The position numbers and the translations under genes are program-made. The notes beneath the pieces are model-generated. The model did not search any database and was not told the DNA's origin. It worked only from the letters and a program-made list of their open reading frames with translations. A stretch of DNA of 64,000 nucleotides, taken from contig CM023539.1 in assembly GCA_013350335.1 (NCBI GenBank), positions 47,168,631-47,232,630 of the forward strand, read 5' to 3'. Numbering within the stretch: the first letter of the stretch is position 1; every line of letters starts with the position of its first letter. The DNA comes from Chimonanthus salicifolius. Its lineage: Eukaryota > Streptophyta > Magnoliopsida > Laurales > Calycanthaceae. Below, one piece after another: positions 11,123 through 23,800 of this stretch.

Positions 11123-11692
11123 ATGGAAGGTGTGAAAGGTGAAGAAGAAAGGCCGGAGCATGAGAAAGACAGAGAAGGTGGTAAAGATGGAGGAAGAAGA
11201 GAGAACAGCGATGAGAGGAGGAGGAGAAGAGGTGAAGGGAAAGTCGAGAATGGAAGGTCAGTGAGGCCACTTCCTCACGAGCAAGTCCCTCAGCCAGGAG
11301 ATTTTAATACAGAGAAGCTGGAGCAGATGTAATACTATTAACTCTAGGATTCCTACTTGTATGAGCCTGTGGTTCTTTTCCAACAAACAGACATCCTTCT
11401 TTGCTCTTGAAATTTTGTTTTATGTTAGTCTCTTTGTAATCCTGTTCTTTTTGAGAGTGAGCTCATTTAACTTGTGTGTGGCAGATTTAGTGAGGATAGT
11501 TGGTCATTTAGTGAAATGAACTTTTTTTTTTTCCATTATCATGCGTCTTGTGGTGTTATAAATTTTCTCTCCATCTATGAAACAAGAGGTGATTTCTCTT
11601 CTATTGATACCAATTCATCCATCAAGCATGTGGTGACACAAATTTGTCACCATAATGACACTTATTTTTCTAGGTGTAATTTAATATTATAG
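11123..11692 (+). CDS. Small two-exon candidate gene, unknown function
   Basis: Exon 1 (11123-11328) begins with an ATG after a purine-rich leader. It encodes a very hydrophilic Glu/Arg/Lys/Gly-rich segment (about residues 4-45), then RPLPHEQVPQPGDFN. The frame meets a stop soon after, but a good donor (GTAATA at 11329) and a strong acceptor (TGTGTGGCAG ending 11484) would join it in frame to an open frame ending at 11692, for about 137 residues. Exon 2 starts FSEDSWSFSEM. The continuation contains a Phe run and is less protein-like, so the true end may differ. I do not recognise the family. The composition and the ACGT cluster upstream would fit a stress-related hydrophilic protein, but that is inference. 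It could instead be a chance open frame. Confidence 0.35.
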
Positions 11693-12689
11693 TTAATCAA
11701 TCTTAATATAAAATCAAGAGTTTAAATGAGAGAGATGGTTTTACAAATCTCTTATCATCTACCTAATTGGTATCACTCACATAAGCCTCTTGAATTGAAG
11801 GGAGTAAATTATATAGAGAAATACAAGAGAATATAAATTTTATATTAGGTGTTTTTATATTGATTTTTTATTTTTTTTCTAAATTTTTTAGCGTAATTTA
11901 TTTATATTGAAACGTGAACTCTCAATGTCTATACTATATAAGTGATTTTTTAACAAAAAATATGCTCTTACTTTATTTTTCATTTTTTCTATTTTCTATA
12001 TTTTTAAAAAATATATAAGAGAGAATGCTTATCAAAATATAAGAGAGAGAATGCCTATCTGCCATCGTTAATACGGTTGTAGTTTCTATGTTCCAAAATA
12101 ATTTCCTTATATGGATTTTGAAATTATCCCAAATTACTTGTCCTATTCCTTTATTTTTCCATTAAATCAAAATTATTTTGGGACAAAAAAGTATTAGACA
12201 ATACATATTGGCCGGATGGACTCAGATTTGTCACTCTGGAATTTGTTAACATCTGTCTTTTTTTACCAACATGTTTCATTAATTTCTTCATTTACTTCTG
12301 TGGGTTGAAGATACATAGTTTGCTTAGAGTGAAAATGACTGCCCTTGTATGTTTTGGTGCATAATTTAAAAGTCCAAAATAAGTCAAGCCAGTTACTCAG
12401 CCAGTTTCGAGTTATTCAAATGATGGCTTGTTGGAGAGTTATGAGCTCCTTCAAGGAGTTGAGATGATGAAGAGCTTCATCAAAGAGCTCCCTCAGTGAA
12501 CTTGTCCATGGGCCTTCAATCTGAAGGGAGGCCACGTCCTTCATCAACAGAGTTCTCTTGATAGATATGAATCCCATTGATCACAGTAAATTTTTGCCAC
12601 TGAGCCATCAGTCATGGCAGTGTTTACTTAAAATAGTTTGGCCTCTTACCTTGCAGTGGAAAGGTACTTTCAATGTAAAGGGTGATTGG
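11693..12689. other. Intergenic DNA with a degenerate Stowaway-like fragment
   Basis: AT-rich. 12088-12192 resembles an eroded relative of the 14137 MITE: CCTTATATGGATTTTGAAAT near the left and TTTTGGGACA near the right, without intact termini. Nothing else recognised. Confidence 0.4.
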
Positions 12690-12915
12690 TTTTATTTATT
12701 TATTTATTTATTTTTGTAATATGAGTATCTCCACCCTACATTGAAGGTGAAACTAATCCCACAAGCATGTGTAAACCTCCAAATCCACATGCACTAGTTA
12801 GTCGATGGAGAGTACCCCATGGACACTGGCTTGGAGGAGTTGAACAAGAATTGAACTCAAAACCTCACTTCATTAGACGAGCATCTTCACCGTCAACCAG
12901 CCAATCCTTCCAGGT
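12690..12915 (-). mobile_element. tRNA-derived SINE
   Basis: The minus strand has a tRNA-like head (GGCTGGTTGACGGTGA as a box-A region, GAGTTCAATTCTTG as a box-B region). A 3' core GTGGGATTAGTTTCACC and an A-rich tail of AAAT units follow. Its tail unit reads TTTA on the plus strand at 12695-12715. Confidence 0.6.
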
Positions 12916-13436
12916 TTTTTAAACACTATTAGTCCAGACTGTTAAACCGTCAAAGATTTATAATGGAGCATACCTCCATTACCATTGGTGTATGGTAAGC
13001 TGGTTCAAACATACAGACAAAAAAGAACATTGAAACAGCAAGTAGATATCAAATACCTCATCATTAGAATTGAAACAGCAAGTGAATTTTCCCAATGTTA
13101 TTTAGGATGGCAAATCTGTCATCCAACATCAATCCGCATTGACTTCCATGTCCACTGATTTCTGCAGCAGCCTGCTTCTCTGCTTTCTGTTAACAGCTGC
13201 TGCTTCCTACCAAAACATTCAACAGCTCTTCCATATTTGTGGCCTTCACTCATTGCACACATGTTAAAAGTGGCCCACAATGCATCATGTAGTTCCTTAT
13301 CTTTTACACTGGCCAGCCACATCCATGAGCCCAGGCAACTCCAATAGTTAGCCAGATGCATATCATCACGAACATGATTTAAGTTCCAGTGTTGGAGTCT
13401 CATTTATCAGCACTTTCATTTTTGAAAGGAAAAGAC
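12916..13436 (-). other. 3' flank and likely 3' UTR of the CAF-like gene
   Basis: Minus-strand sequence after the stop at 13437. The 94-residue open frame at 13119-13403 overlaps it and has no recognisable domain, so I treat it as untranslated. Confidence 0.45.
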
Positions 13437-16400
13437 TCATTGATCAGAACTCTGGTAATTCTTCCCCCTCCAAAGAATAATCTGGCCACTCTTAAACAAA
13501 ATAGGAACACAAGGCACCAGATCCTGCAAAGATGATGAATGGGAAAAAGAGCTTGTGAAAAATTTGCCTTGGAAACTTGAAAATCATGTTCACAATGAGT
13601 AGGCAAGTCAATAGCAACATGATGACCATAACAAAGGGTGATCAAATGGTGGGCTTCACAAAAACGTTGTTTAGCATGTGATGGGTCATGAGTAGTATTG
13701 GATCATTTCCCACATATCTTTGATCCCCTATGAGTTACATTCACGTCTGAAGTGATATCCCCTCATCTTGCACTACTTTTTCACCACAGATTTTCTAAGG
13801 CATCTTAAAAGACTAATCTTTTTTTTGAGAGGTTTACAAGGTGTGCAACACGAGGAGCTTTAAGAAGTCATATTTACAATGAATCAATGATCCATTGAGC
13901 TGATTTGTTGTATACCCCTAGTCCAAAAATAGATCTTCCCAAAGGATTTGATGAGGAAAATGTTCGAAGCTTGTATGGACTATGGAGTTTATAGCTACAA
14001 AAGGTTCTAGCAGAAAATGTGTGTTTTGTGTGTGCATTTGTGTGTGTTAGAGAGTGAGGTGAGTATTCCAAAGATAATTTGTATAATAATAACAACATCA
14101 ACAACAATAATGAATATGGAGTTGAGTAAAAAAATACTCCCTCCTTCCCAAATCAGTTGCCTTATATGGATTTTGAAATTGTCTCAAAATAGTTGTCTCA
14201 TTTATATTGGAGTAGTATAAAGTGTGTTGAAAATGGATGAGATCACATGGAGTGCTAGCTTTATATAGAGAGTTCTTTAGAAAATGGGACGGAGGGAGTA
14301 TAACTTAAAAAACCAACCCCTAGTAGTTAGAACATAGGCCTTTGACAAGAGTTAGACTAGAGCGATACACTAACGAGACATGTCATTAGATGAATTGTGA
14401 GTCCACAAATTTAGGTTCATTTGATAGGTGATTACATAGATATAGAGTATATAAAGTTTTACTATCAATTGATGATCCAAGCCATATAATCTCAACCTTT
14501 AAATTTTGATGAGTATGTGCCATTGATTTTTAAAAGTTTAAAATCAAAAGATGAAATCATCAGATGGAAGTGAAACTTCATACAAGAATTACTCATAAGA
14601 TCCTCTTTACATTGGACCCAACAATATGGGTCCTAAAATCTTTAGAGTGTGTCTCGGTAGAGTTTTTGTTTTGACAATGAAGATGAAATGTTCAAGTAAT
14701 TTATGATTCTCATGATGAGGAAAGAATACGAACATGTTAAAAAAAAATTATCATACAGAAATTAAGACGATGAAAGAATATGAACATGTTAAACATTTTT
14801 TAACATATGATATAAATACAAATGACAATTTCAAAAAATAAACAATAAGGAAAAAATCTCAAGTACCCGTAGTTTCACTCCTATTTTCTTGCAGTCGCTA
14901 GTTTCCACATGGTTGCAGTCAAGTCTCACTACTTCTTCCGTTTTGAAGGCCTCCCTTACTCTACCCACAACATTTACATATACGCCATTCCTTGCTGCAA
15001 GTAAACACCATTGATATTTCATTGTCATTAATGTCAACCATCACTCTCATGTGTAAGAAAATGAAAAGCCATGGTAGTGACATGTAAACCTAATAGACTC
15101 GACAAATAATTAAATTTCCCTGCATAGAGAAAAAAAAAAACAGGCTCACATACTAGTAATAGGAATATACAGCACTAACAATAAAACATTTCAATACCAT
15201 TCAAAAAAACAACAAATATTTTGATCTCATGCATAGACATGCATTTATAATCGGGGTAGCAAGGCACAATCAAGGCGCCAGGGCTCCTAAAGCCCAAGCA
15301 CAAGGCATATGTCTAGGCATGGACCTAATCTTGCCAGGCGCACATATTTTATACTCTTTAAGTATATGTTCAGATTTATGGATTTGTCTCCTTATTGCAT
15401 CAATGTTAACTAACATATAATACTACTTACTAAAAGTACCAAAATACATTGAATAACTGAGCTTCCAAGCATATTATAAGTATAGCTTCTTTTGTGTGCA
15501 TCTAAAAGTACATTCGTCAATGTGCATTTTTGTTGTTTGAATGTCAAACGAGGCCCTTTGCTTGGTTCCCAAACCTGACAATCTTCTGAAAAGTAAGAAG
15601 CGATGGTGTATAGAAGAAGCTCTTATAATTTAACTTTAATATTTACTAGCTATTAAAAAACACCCTTCAAAAGATAAAATTATTATAGAAAAATTCTAAA
15701 AAATTAGGCAAGAGTAAGGTGAGTCTGATTCAGAGCTGGGCAATATGCAAAATTGTTCTAGAGCCTAGGCAAGGGCCTAGATACAATTAAGGCACACCTT
15801 GGACTACTATGCATGTAATTGAAATTATATTCTTAAACAGTCACATGCAAATAAGATCTTCATTAACTCTGAGGGGTTAGCTTGATGGTCTATTCCCACC
15901 CTTGTTTGTAGGAGGTCTTCGGATCAAGTCCCCCTCAACACAAAAAGGGCCACTTCCCTTAGTTTTGTAACCGGCGTGTGTGGGTTGGGAAGTTTACATA
16001 TACCCTAAGGATTAGCCAGGTGAGGCGCCTGAAAATTCAATGGTACACTTGGATACCTTGGTCTTCAAAAAAAAGAAAAAAGATTTCATTATAGGCTTCA
16101 GAGTTCAGACATGCATACTGCTTCAAAAAGAAACTATACACATAATGATGCATTTGCCTCCTTATTTACTAATTTTGATAGTCTAACAATGCATCGCTTG
16201 ATATGGTAACACCTAATTTTCGGATTAGGGACGAGCCAAATATATCCTAATTTGACAAAATTTGAAGATCATTCCTCTAAATTTTTTACCACCAATTGGA
16301 GGCCAAAGATTGCATTTCTAGATTCTTAACATCTGGAAATGGGGCAACCACCACCCATCATTGGCACCATCAGATCAGTAATATGGATTAGCAAGCCACA

Positions 16401-18761
16401 GGCCATTGTCATCAGGACACTACACATACTATAGGCATCAATAACATAGTAAACTGAGAAGCAGATGGCACAAACCATGCAAGAAGCATCTGCTGTTGCA
16501 ATATTTTGTAGGCAAACATGAGTGTGTAAAATGATTGCAGCGAAGTTGAATGAATAAATCTAAGCAGGTTTACTTAATAGGACCAGATGGTTCCTGTTTT
16601 GAGAACCTACATTAAACAAACTAAAATGCAGACCTACATACTTAGTTTCATCAAAGCAGGGGCATTCAACCCTCTGTTCCTCATCTCCTTTGTTTCCTCA
16701 AAAGTCAGACCATCAGCAACGTTTTTCACAAGTCTTGGGTAGATTGGTGCGTAGGGCTTCCAGAGCATCAGTGGGATACTCGGCCTTTCCTTGGGATCAT
16801 ACTGACGACCACGGTACAGGAGGAGGATATTGATATGTCGATAAATGACCTTTCCACCAGTTTTATCCTGCAAAGAAACTGCTAATGATTATAGGAGAAA
16901 GATGGCCAAAATAAGTAAGAAAGCTATCTAAAGCAGATAGGGACTGGCATTAACACCTCAAGATGGAAGCAAACATTGTCCATATCAAGGGTTGGCACTC
17001 CCAGACACTTGATTCTCACAGCTTCAGCTCTCTTCCAGTGGTTATGGATGTCATCCAACAAATTGTGTGTTACTCCTCCTTTCCCTAACAGCATTTGCAA
17101 TGCAACAAATATTTATCATTTATTCAAATGAGATGACAGGCAAGCATTGCTCGTAAAAATATAGAAACTGAGAACAATATGCTTCACCATGATGTGCAGC
17201 CTATGTCATTCGGAAATTATGCATGTCTTGGTGTTGATCATATAATTCTGACAAGTGATCACATTGGTGTTCATTAAGGTTCACAAGTATTCAGAACTAG
17301 CATACTCCTGGAATGTTGGACGAAGTATCCTAGACAACTTGACACAGTATTTTGTTTGTACATATAGATAGTGGCCTTCTATATCTATATTCTATATTTA
17401 GTTAAGGAATGCATTGAAAGGCATCAACCTATTTCTCCCTTGCAAATATAGAGGGCTGCAACGAAAATCTTACTTCTGATTCCCTATTTCATTCAAATCT
17501 AAGTTCCCTTGCCTACACTTTCTCCAACTAACATAAAAAATAAATTAATTAATATAAAAATGAGTCGGTAATACAACGTGATAATTTTGATACTTGGATG
17601 CAATTGCAGAACAAAATAGAGGATATGTTTGAATATATTAAATAGGATTAGTGTAGGGTGGGCTAAGTGTGAGCAAGCTAATGAATTTCTTTTACTTTTT
17701 CTTTTTCTTAAACAAGCTAATGGAATGTTGCGTCAACTAAAGCACAATACTATAAAAGTGGAAATCAGACCTGTGATGTTTTGTGCAGTTGAATTTTGGG
17801 TGATGAAGTAAAGATGAATAGAAGAGATAACGAGGAGAAATATAAATATGTTAAAATAGATTTGTAGAATAACATTCATATATAAGACTGAAAACGATAG
17901 CATCAGAGGATCCTTGAAGGTAGCTCCTTTCGACTAAAAGATGAGCCCACTTGTTTGGACATGTAAGTATATGAGACTAGAATTAAAAGATCACAAGTGA
18001 AAGGTATTCTGAGAAGATTGAGGCAATGAGGCCTTTAATTACTTGGATTTATGAGGTTGACGGAGGACACAAGAAATTGCCAAATGAGTGACGGATAAAA
18101 ATATGATCTTTGATACCATTGGGAAGAATTGTACCACTCTTAATGGTCAGCATCCAAAATTCTAAAATTCCACTCAACAAGTCAAAACGACAAGATTTTT
18201 TTTTATAAAAACAACAATTAATTAAGAAAAGGAAGGAATGGAAAAAAAACCAATATTGATCTGGCGCGCACAGTCGCTGTGCCGGTAGCGTTCAACAAGC
18301 TCTTCAATTTCTTCCTCCATCAGAGGGTCCCCTAAAACCGACTCCCTCTCCTCCAAAACCTTCTCCACATCCACAGCTCCCGTCGCCGGGGCCGAAACCC
18401 CGTCCCACTTCCGGTCAAGCCGACCCGGTCCAAACGGGGAGAACCGAGGCGGCTCTCGGAAGCTTATCGGCTTAATGGAAGGATCGGATTCAGAGTAGGA
18501 GTACCTGAAATCAAAGGGGAGGTCGGATCGGAAGGGAGGATCATGACCCTTCACGGTGTCTAAGGTCTTTACGAGTTGAGCATCTTTGACCGTTGATTCT
18601 AGGGATTTGGAGATTGAGGAGAAGGGAGGGTCGTAGATTTCGTCGGGTGGAGATTGAGATTTATGCCTTACAGAGCGAGAGTTTGAGAGGAGAAATAGAT
18701 GTTTTGGGATTCGGAAACAGGTTGTAGTTCGGATATGGGTTTCGATTAATGAGAACGCCAT
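13437..18761 (-). CDS. CRM-domain group II intron splicing factor, mitochondrial CAF-like
   Basis: Exons are 18761-18251, 17084-16957, 16867-16642, 14994-14867 and 13523-13437, all GT-AG and in phase, giving 359 residues. The N-terminus is basic and Ser/Arg-rich, as in organellar targeting peptides. Residues about 100-130 carry KPISFREPPRFSPFGPGR, typical of CRS2-associated factors. First CRM domain about 155-246: DCARQIN, GKGG (171-174), THNLLDDIHNHWKRAEAVRI, KTGGKVIYRHINILLLYRG. Second CRM domain about 283-350: RNGVYVNVVGRVREAF, then VPILFKSGQIILWRGK. Family knowledge: CRM proteins bind RNA and promote group II intron splicing. The length fits the short mitochondrial CAF of Arabidopsis (about 358 residues) better than chloroplast CAF1 and CAF2. 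The mitochondrial assignment is inference. Confidence 0.93.
14137..14298. mobile_element. Stowaway MITE
   Basis: The termini CTCCCTCCTTCCC and GGGACGGAGGGAG are inverted repeats flanked by TA on each side (14135-14136 and 14299-14300). This is the classic Stowaway (Tc1/mariner) signature; length 162 bp. It lies in intron 4 of the CAF-like gene. Confidence 0.85.
15880..16080 (+). mobile_element. tRNA-derived SINE
   Basis: Head: GGGGTTAGCTTGATGGT (box A-like) and GGATCAAGTCCCC (box B-like). Then come the family 3' core CCTAAGGATTAG and GTGAGGCGCC, and an A-rich tail at 16066-16081. It lies in intron 3 of the CAF-like gene. Confidence 0.7.
17600..18180 (+). mobile_element. RTE-type LINE remnant
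   Basis: Plus-strand translation through frameshifts gives MLRQLKHNTIKVEIRPVMF and AVEFWVMK, equivalent to the RPAMLYGAECW motif at the C-terminal end of plant RTE reverse transcriptases. Later ...LFGHV-like and ITWIYEVD-like pieces follow. It sits antisense in intron 1 of the CAF-like gene and is inactive. Confidence 0.65.
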
Positions 18762-19172
18762 GGAAGGAGCTTCTGCATAACCTGAAGGATATGGCGACAG
18801 GGATGAATTGCGGGAATTTAGACGATGAGAGCAAAAATGGAAGAGAGTGCACAGGAAAAATGTACAATGCCAAACCAGAACTCCTGTTGTCTTCGAGGGA
18901 GCCTCTAATAAAATTTTGAATGGACAGTGTACGAAGACATTTTAAATCTCTTTTTTACTATCACACTTTTTTTTAATGACATTAAAATTTTATAATACAG
19001 TTTGTGAACATTGAGCGAATTTTGAAATTTATTATATTTTTCTAAAATTAAGTGATATTAATGTATATATTAAATTGTAAAAGTAGATATATATTGATGT
19101 ATTAAGGAATTTTTCATATGTAAGTAATGAGCTTTATAATTGTTAAATGTTGGATTCACGAGGACTCATAGT

Positions 19173-19365
19173 TAGGGGTTGAGATATCAGCCGATGTCAT
19201 ATCGTATCGGCCGATATTCACAATACCGGCCAATATATCGGCTGATATCAAAATATCAGCCGATATCTATTGTTTTTAAAAAAAAAATGAGGAAAGAGAA
19301 AAATATGGGGCTATATATCTATCGATTGATATATCGTATCAGCCGATAACATTTTTTGTACCCTG
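19173..19365. mobile_element. 193-bp hAT-like MITE, copy 1
   Basis: The termini TAGGGG and CCCTG are flanked by CTCATAGT (19165-19172) and CTCATAGG (19366-19373), a 7-of-8 target duplication. The interior is packed with TATCGGCCGATA-like palindromes. It has exactly the same length as the copy at 34597. Confidence 0.75.
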
Positions 19366-19373
19366 CTCATAGG

Positions 19374-20590
19374 TGCTTTGCTCAAATAAAATAGGTATTT
19401 TCTTCTTAAAAATTATGGCAAGTTGTTGCACTTATTTATTTAAAGAAAATAAAATATAAGAAAAGTATAAATCATGAGAGTTTGACTCGACATTCAAGAA
19501 CTTGTCTGGATAGTTATATTGACTAATATTTTCAATGCCGATTGATATTTCATTTGAAAAAGCAAATAATATTTCGAAGTAAGTTTTGTTTTAATTTTTT
19601 AGTTTTTCTTAAAAATAATATAATTTCGCTTGTAATGAAAGTAAAGCATTCTACAAATTAAAATTTGGGACTGAACATGTACCTTTTTTGTATTTTTTAG
19701 CTATTTTTCTCATTTTTCAGTTTTGCAAAAAAAAAAAAAGTTTTCATGTAAATTTAGTCAATTATCAACAAAAATTCTTACTTAGACCTATACATAATTT
19801 TTAATTATATTTAATTTTTATAATTTATTTTTATTTTAATATATTTTTCTTTTTTTCAAAATGAATTATAATAGCTATTCAGAGTTTCAGATTTTGTAAA
19901 TTATAATTCTTTAGACTCTAATTCTTTATTATTTGAGTGCATAATTGTATGAATAAAATGATTCAATATTCTTCAATCTTCAATTCTAACATCAGTCATT
20001 TTTACTTAATTTTTTATTAATAACTATGCTTTTATTCTATATACGAGAATCAAAACATATATTAAAATGATTAGAAATCAAAATCGTTAAGTTTATAAAA
20101 ATAAGATTCAGTTCATGATCATACAACATTGCACGATGTACTTTAGGGGACCAATATTTTTTTTCCATATTTTGAGGTAGAATGAAAATAAACTTTACAA
20201 TCAAAAAATTTCTAATACTCTAGATCATTTAAATATTTTTTAGAATAAGTTTACAATGGTTTAGAGATGTTAGATTGATGTTTGAAAATGTCGTTTGAGT
20301 ATAACAACCAATTTTAATTTTTTGTGCTACTTGTGCACTTTGGTGTAAGGCCCACCAAATAGAGTTGAGATAAGTCTTTTGAAATTATCTTTTCTTTAAT
20401 ATTTGTCGATAAACAATATTTTGATCGAATTAAAAAGTTATGATTTTAAAATTCTCAAAATCTCATCATTTTGAAATTTTTTCTAATCTCCCAACTTTAT
20501 GATCTAAACATGACTTGACCAATCAAATTATGATAATTTTCAATAGGAAGGCTCACTTTTTTTTTTCCATTAATCTTCACCTTAGTCATC
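19374..20590. other. AT-rich intergenic DNA
   Basis: Between the MITE at 19173 and the FAX-type gene promoter. Long A and T runs; no gene or element recognised. Confidence 0.55.
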
Positions 20591-20592
20591 AG

Positions 20593-20821
20593 TATATAAA
20601 TCACGTACTCATCACTTAAATATAAATGGCCACGATGTTCCTTTCTAGTGAAAACATCGGTGTCCCTTTCAATTCCACTTGGAATTTTTTTCTCCCCTGC
20701 CACACTCTCAAGTCTGTTGGCGGCGTCCGTCCACATTCAACTGCTCTCCACTTTCCTGTTTTCCTCTCAACTCGATCACAGAATCACATTCGCCAGTTTT
20801 GTGAGGAACCCAGATCGAAAA
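20593..20821 (+). promoter_or_regulatory. TATA box and 5' UTR of the FAX-type gene
   Basis: TATATAAA at 20593-20600 lies about 220 bp before the start codon, so transcription would begin near 20630. The upstream in-frame ATG at 20648 would add 58 Ser-rich residues. Homologues start at MHDFC, so I treat this stretch as leader, although an N-terminal extension cannot be excluded. Confidence 0.5.
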
Positions 20822-23800
20822 ATGCACGATTTCTGCCTGACGATCCCTTATGGGATCCTTGTACTGGTTGGTGGGGTGATGGGATATGTGAAGAGAGGAA
20901 GCACTGCTTCCTTGGCTGGAGGAGCTGCCTCAGGCAGTCTGCTTCTGATTGCCGGTGTTCTAAGCTTCAAGGCATTCGACAAGCGAAAGAACTCATATCT
21001 TGCCTTGATTCTCGAAACCGGTATTCTTCTTCCTTTCACGATCATTATGTATGATGGGCCTAAGAACCCCTTTTTGTGGACTGGAATTCTTGGGTGGAAT
21101 TGGAGTTTTGTCCCTAGAATTCCGTATTTGGTGCAAAGGGAATTCTACAGTGGGGATTACTAAATTCCACAAAGTGCAAATTCCATGAGATTTGTGAATT
21201 CTCATTTAAAGTGTTATTTTAAAATGCAAAAAATTGGACTTCTCTCGAGTAAGAATTCTCGTTTTCTAGGCGATAATTTCATGCTCATCAAACATAAAAT
21301 GGCTATAGCTGGAATTCTTAAATTCCAGAGTAGCAGAATTTGCTAGTTCCTGAATCTTAGGAATTATAAATTCTACTGGAATTTCTACCAAACAGGCTTC
21401 GAGCTATCAGTGATTGAGGGTTTGAAATTTTAAGATAATACTTTTGTATGAGAGTACAGAGATCCCTTGGAATTGATTTGTGTGACATTCTTGATTCCCA
21501 TTATAGAGTTTTGGTTTCACCAAATATTGAACTCTTTGTGGATGATAGTAAATTTTACTGAAATCAAACTACCTAAGAACTCTAATTCCACGTAATAATT
21601 GACGTTGAATTTGTGTTTCTTCAATCACTGCATGAATTTTCTATTATTTCATTTTAAGATTGTTTCCTGAACCCCGGTTGTGATTTTGATTCTGTTTTGT
21701 TGTATCTTCAGTATTAGGAAAAGAAAAAAGGTAAAAGCAAACATTCTTTTAAAAAAAATCTGTTTGTTTTCTTTTCTTGGAAATATGCATTGAATATGCT
21801 GAAGTTAGTCTCTATTTGTGAAAGTTTGACTAATATAATCTAGAAACTGAAGTGAATCTTTTCCTATTTGAAGCTTCATCTGTGTTGATAAAACTTCATT
21901 AGGAAACCTTGCAAGCATTCCATACATCCCTTCCGTACTCATGTTTGTATATGGGAACCATGGCACTTGATAATTAGGGGCATCATTTGTCTATTTGCCT
22001 TTTTGGCAGATGAGACAGCTTGATGATGCCCCTAATTATCAATGAAGTGCTCACCCTTCATGAACCTTAGGGCTTATGAAATTAGGGGTCTGATTAGGTT
22101 AGTGGGATTATGGAATGTAATTAGATGTTATCTTGACATAAACCTCCTTGTTATATTCCAAAATGGGACAAATGACTTCGATGATGTTGTTAGTGGTAGT
22201 AGTAATGACCAGAATGACGACATTCCATAATTACCATCCTTACCTAATTATATCCCTAGTTATCATAATCCTAATTCTAACATTTGCCATCTATGCAAAT
22301 CTGATTGCACAAAATACAAACTAAATTGTAGGATTTTTTTTCCCTTTTTTCTAATTGTATTCTTTTTAAAAAAATTGTAATTGTGTTCATATAGTTGTAA
22401 GTTGTAACCATCAAATCAAGCTAGATGTTTTTATTATAGTGAGTGTTTTCATTTTCAGTGTAGTGCCACATAGCTTTTCTAATGAGAAAAGTTATGTGTT
22501 TTGACATGCTCTTGCTATTTTGAAACTTAAAAGGAAGCTAGATGTTACTTGATACATGAGGCTTTTGGACTTCATGTAGCCTATCACGTTGATCAAATGA
22601 AGATCCAACTAGATCTATGAAAGATCATGTTGGTTTGGACTTTATGTAATGCCTATTAAATGAAGATCTAATGAGATCATTGAAAGACCATGTTGATCTA
22701 GGCTCTTTGCGATCCTATCATGTTGATAAATGGAAATCTAATAAGTTCTATGAGATATCAAGTCAAACTCGACTTTATGCACTTCAATTGGTTAAAAGGA
22801 TGTCATGGGTGGTTAAAAGATGCTAGGATTTGATGGATGACATCTAAAGTTTAAAAATGCTATAATAGAAAGGAGTAATTGATTCCATAAGAGGATCATC
22901 ATCATCATCATCAGCGAATATCCCATCTACATGGGGTCGGCTTTATGAGTTCTTTTTCTCCAATTGGTCCTATCATAAACCATTCCCTTAGTTACTCTAC
23001 AATCTAACTTGTTCTTTTTTATCCTTTACCTTTTATGTTTTCAAAGGTCTCCCTTTCCTACTAGTGCCTGCAACCCGTAGCCTCTAAATTCTACGCATTG
23101 GTGTTGTATTTGGTTTTCTACTGATAACCAAATCATCTCAAACGAGTTTCTCTCAAATTGTCATCTATCGGAGCTATTTTTAAATTATCCCTAATGCGTT
23201 CGTTTCTAACTCTATCCCTTAGGTTTAAACGACTCAAGATGCAACTCATGATGACATGTGATGATTCCATATGAGGATGTAAAGATAAAACATGGGGCTC
23301 ACTCATGATGACATGTGATGACAACTCAGGTGACACTTGAAGGCCCTTGGATTACCTTTCTAACACAACTTATGGATCGTTGCTCTGGTACGTAGATCAG
23401 AAGAAATAGGGTGTGGTCCACCTACAGTGATTAAATGATTACAACATAGGTGCAATCAAAATGCCCCGAATTAGCTTTCCAAATGCAACTTATGGACCTA
23501 CGTCTATACTCATACAAAAAAGATATGGTTAAAATACAGTAACCTGTCAAAATGCTCATGTCTTCACTTCATAATCGTGGGGACCCACCTATTGACCTGA
23601 AAGCACCATTGCATAGGCCATCAAGCTAGTTTTTCAGTATAACAAATGGAGGTCGGTTTGAAGGTCAGATAATGAAATGATATAGATTGGAAGAGAATGT
23701 TGTGAAAACAAAACCAATACAGACACACACAAAAAAATGGGAAATCGACACACAAGAAAAGGTCGGCCATCCCATGGGGAGGCCGCAGATGCGCCACTTT

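Noticed and set aside
13119..13403. 94-residue minus frame after the CAF-like stop
   Set aside because: It overlaps the likely 3' UTR and is out of frame with the gene; no domain.
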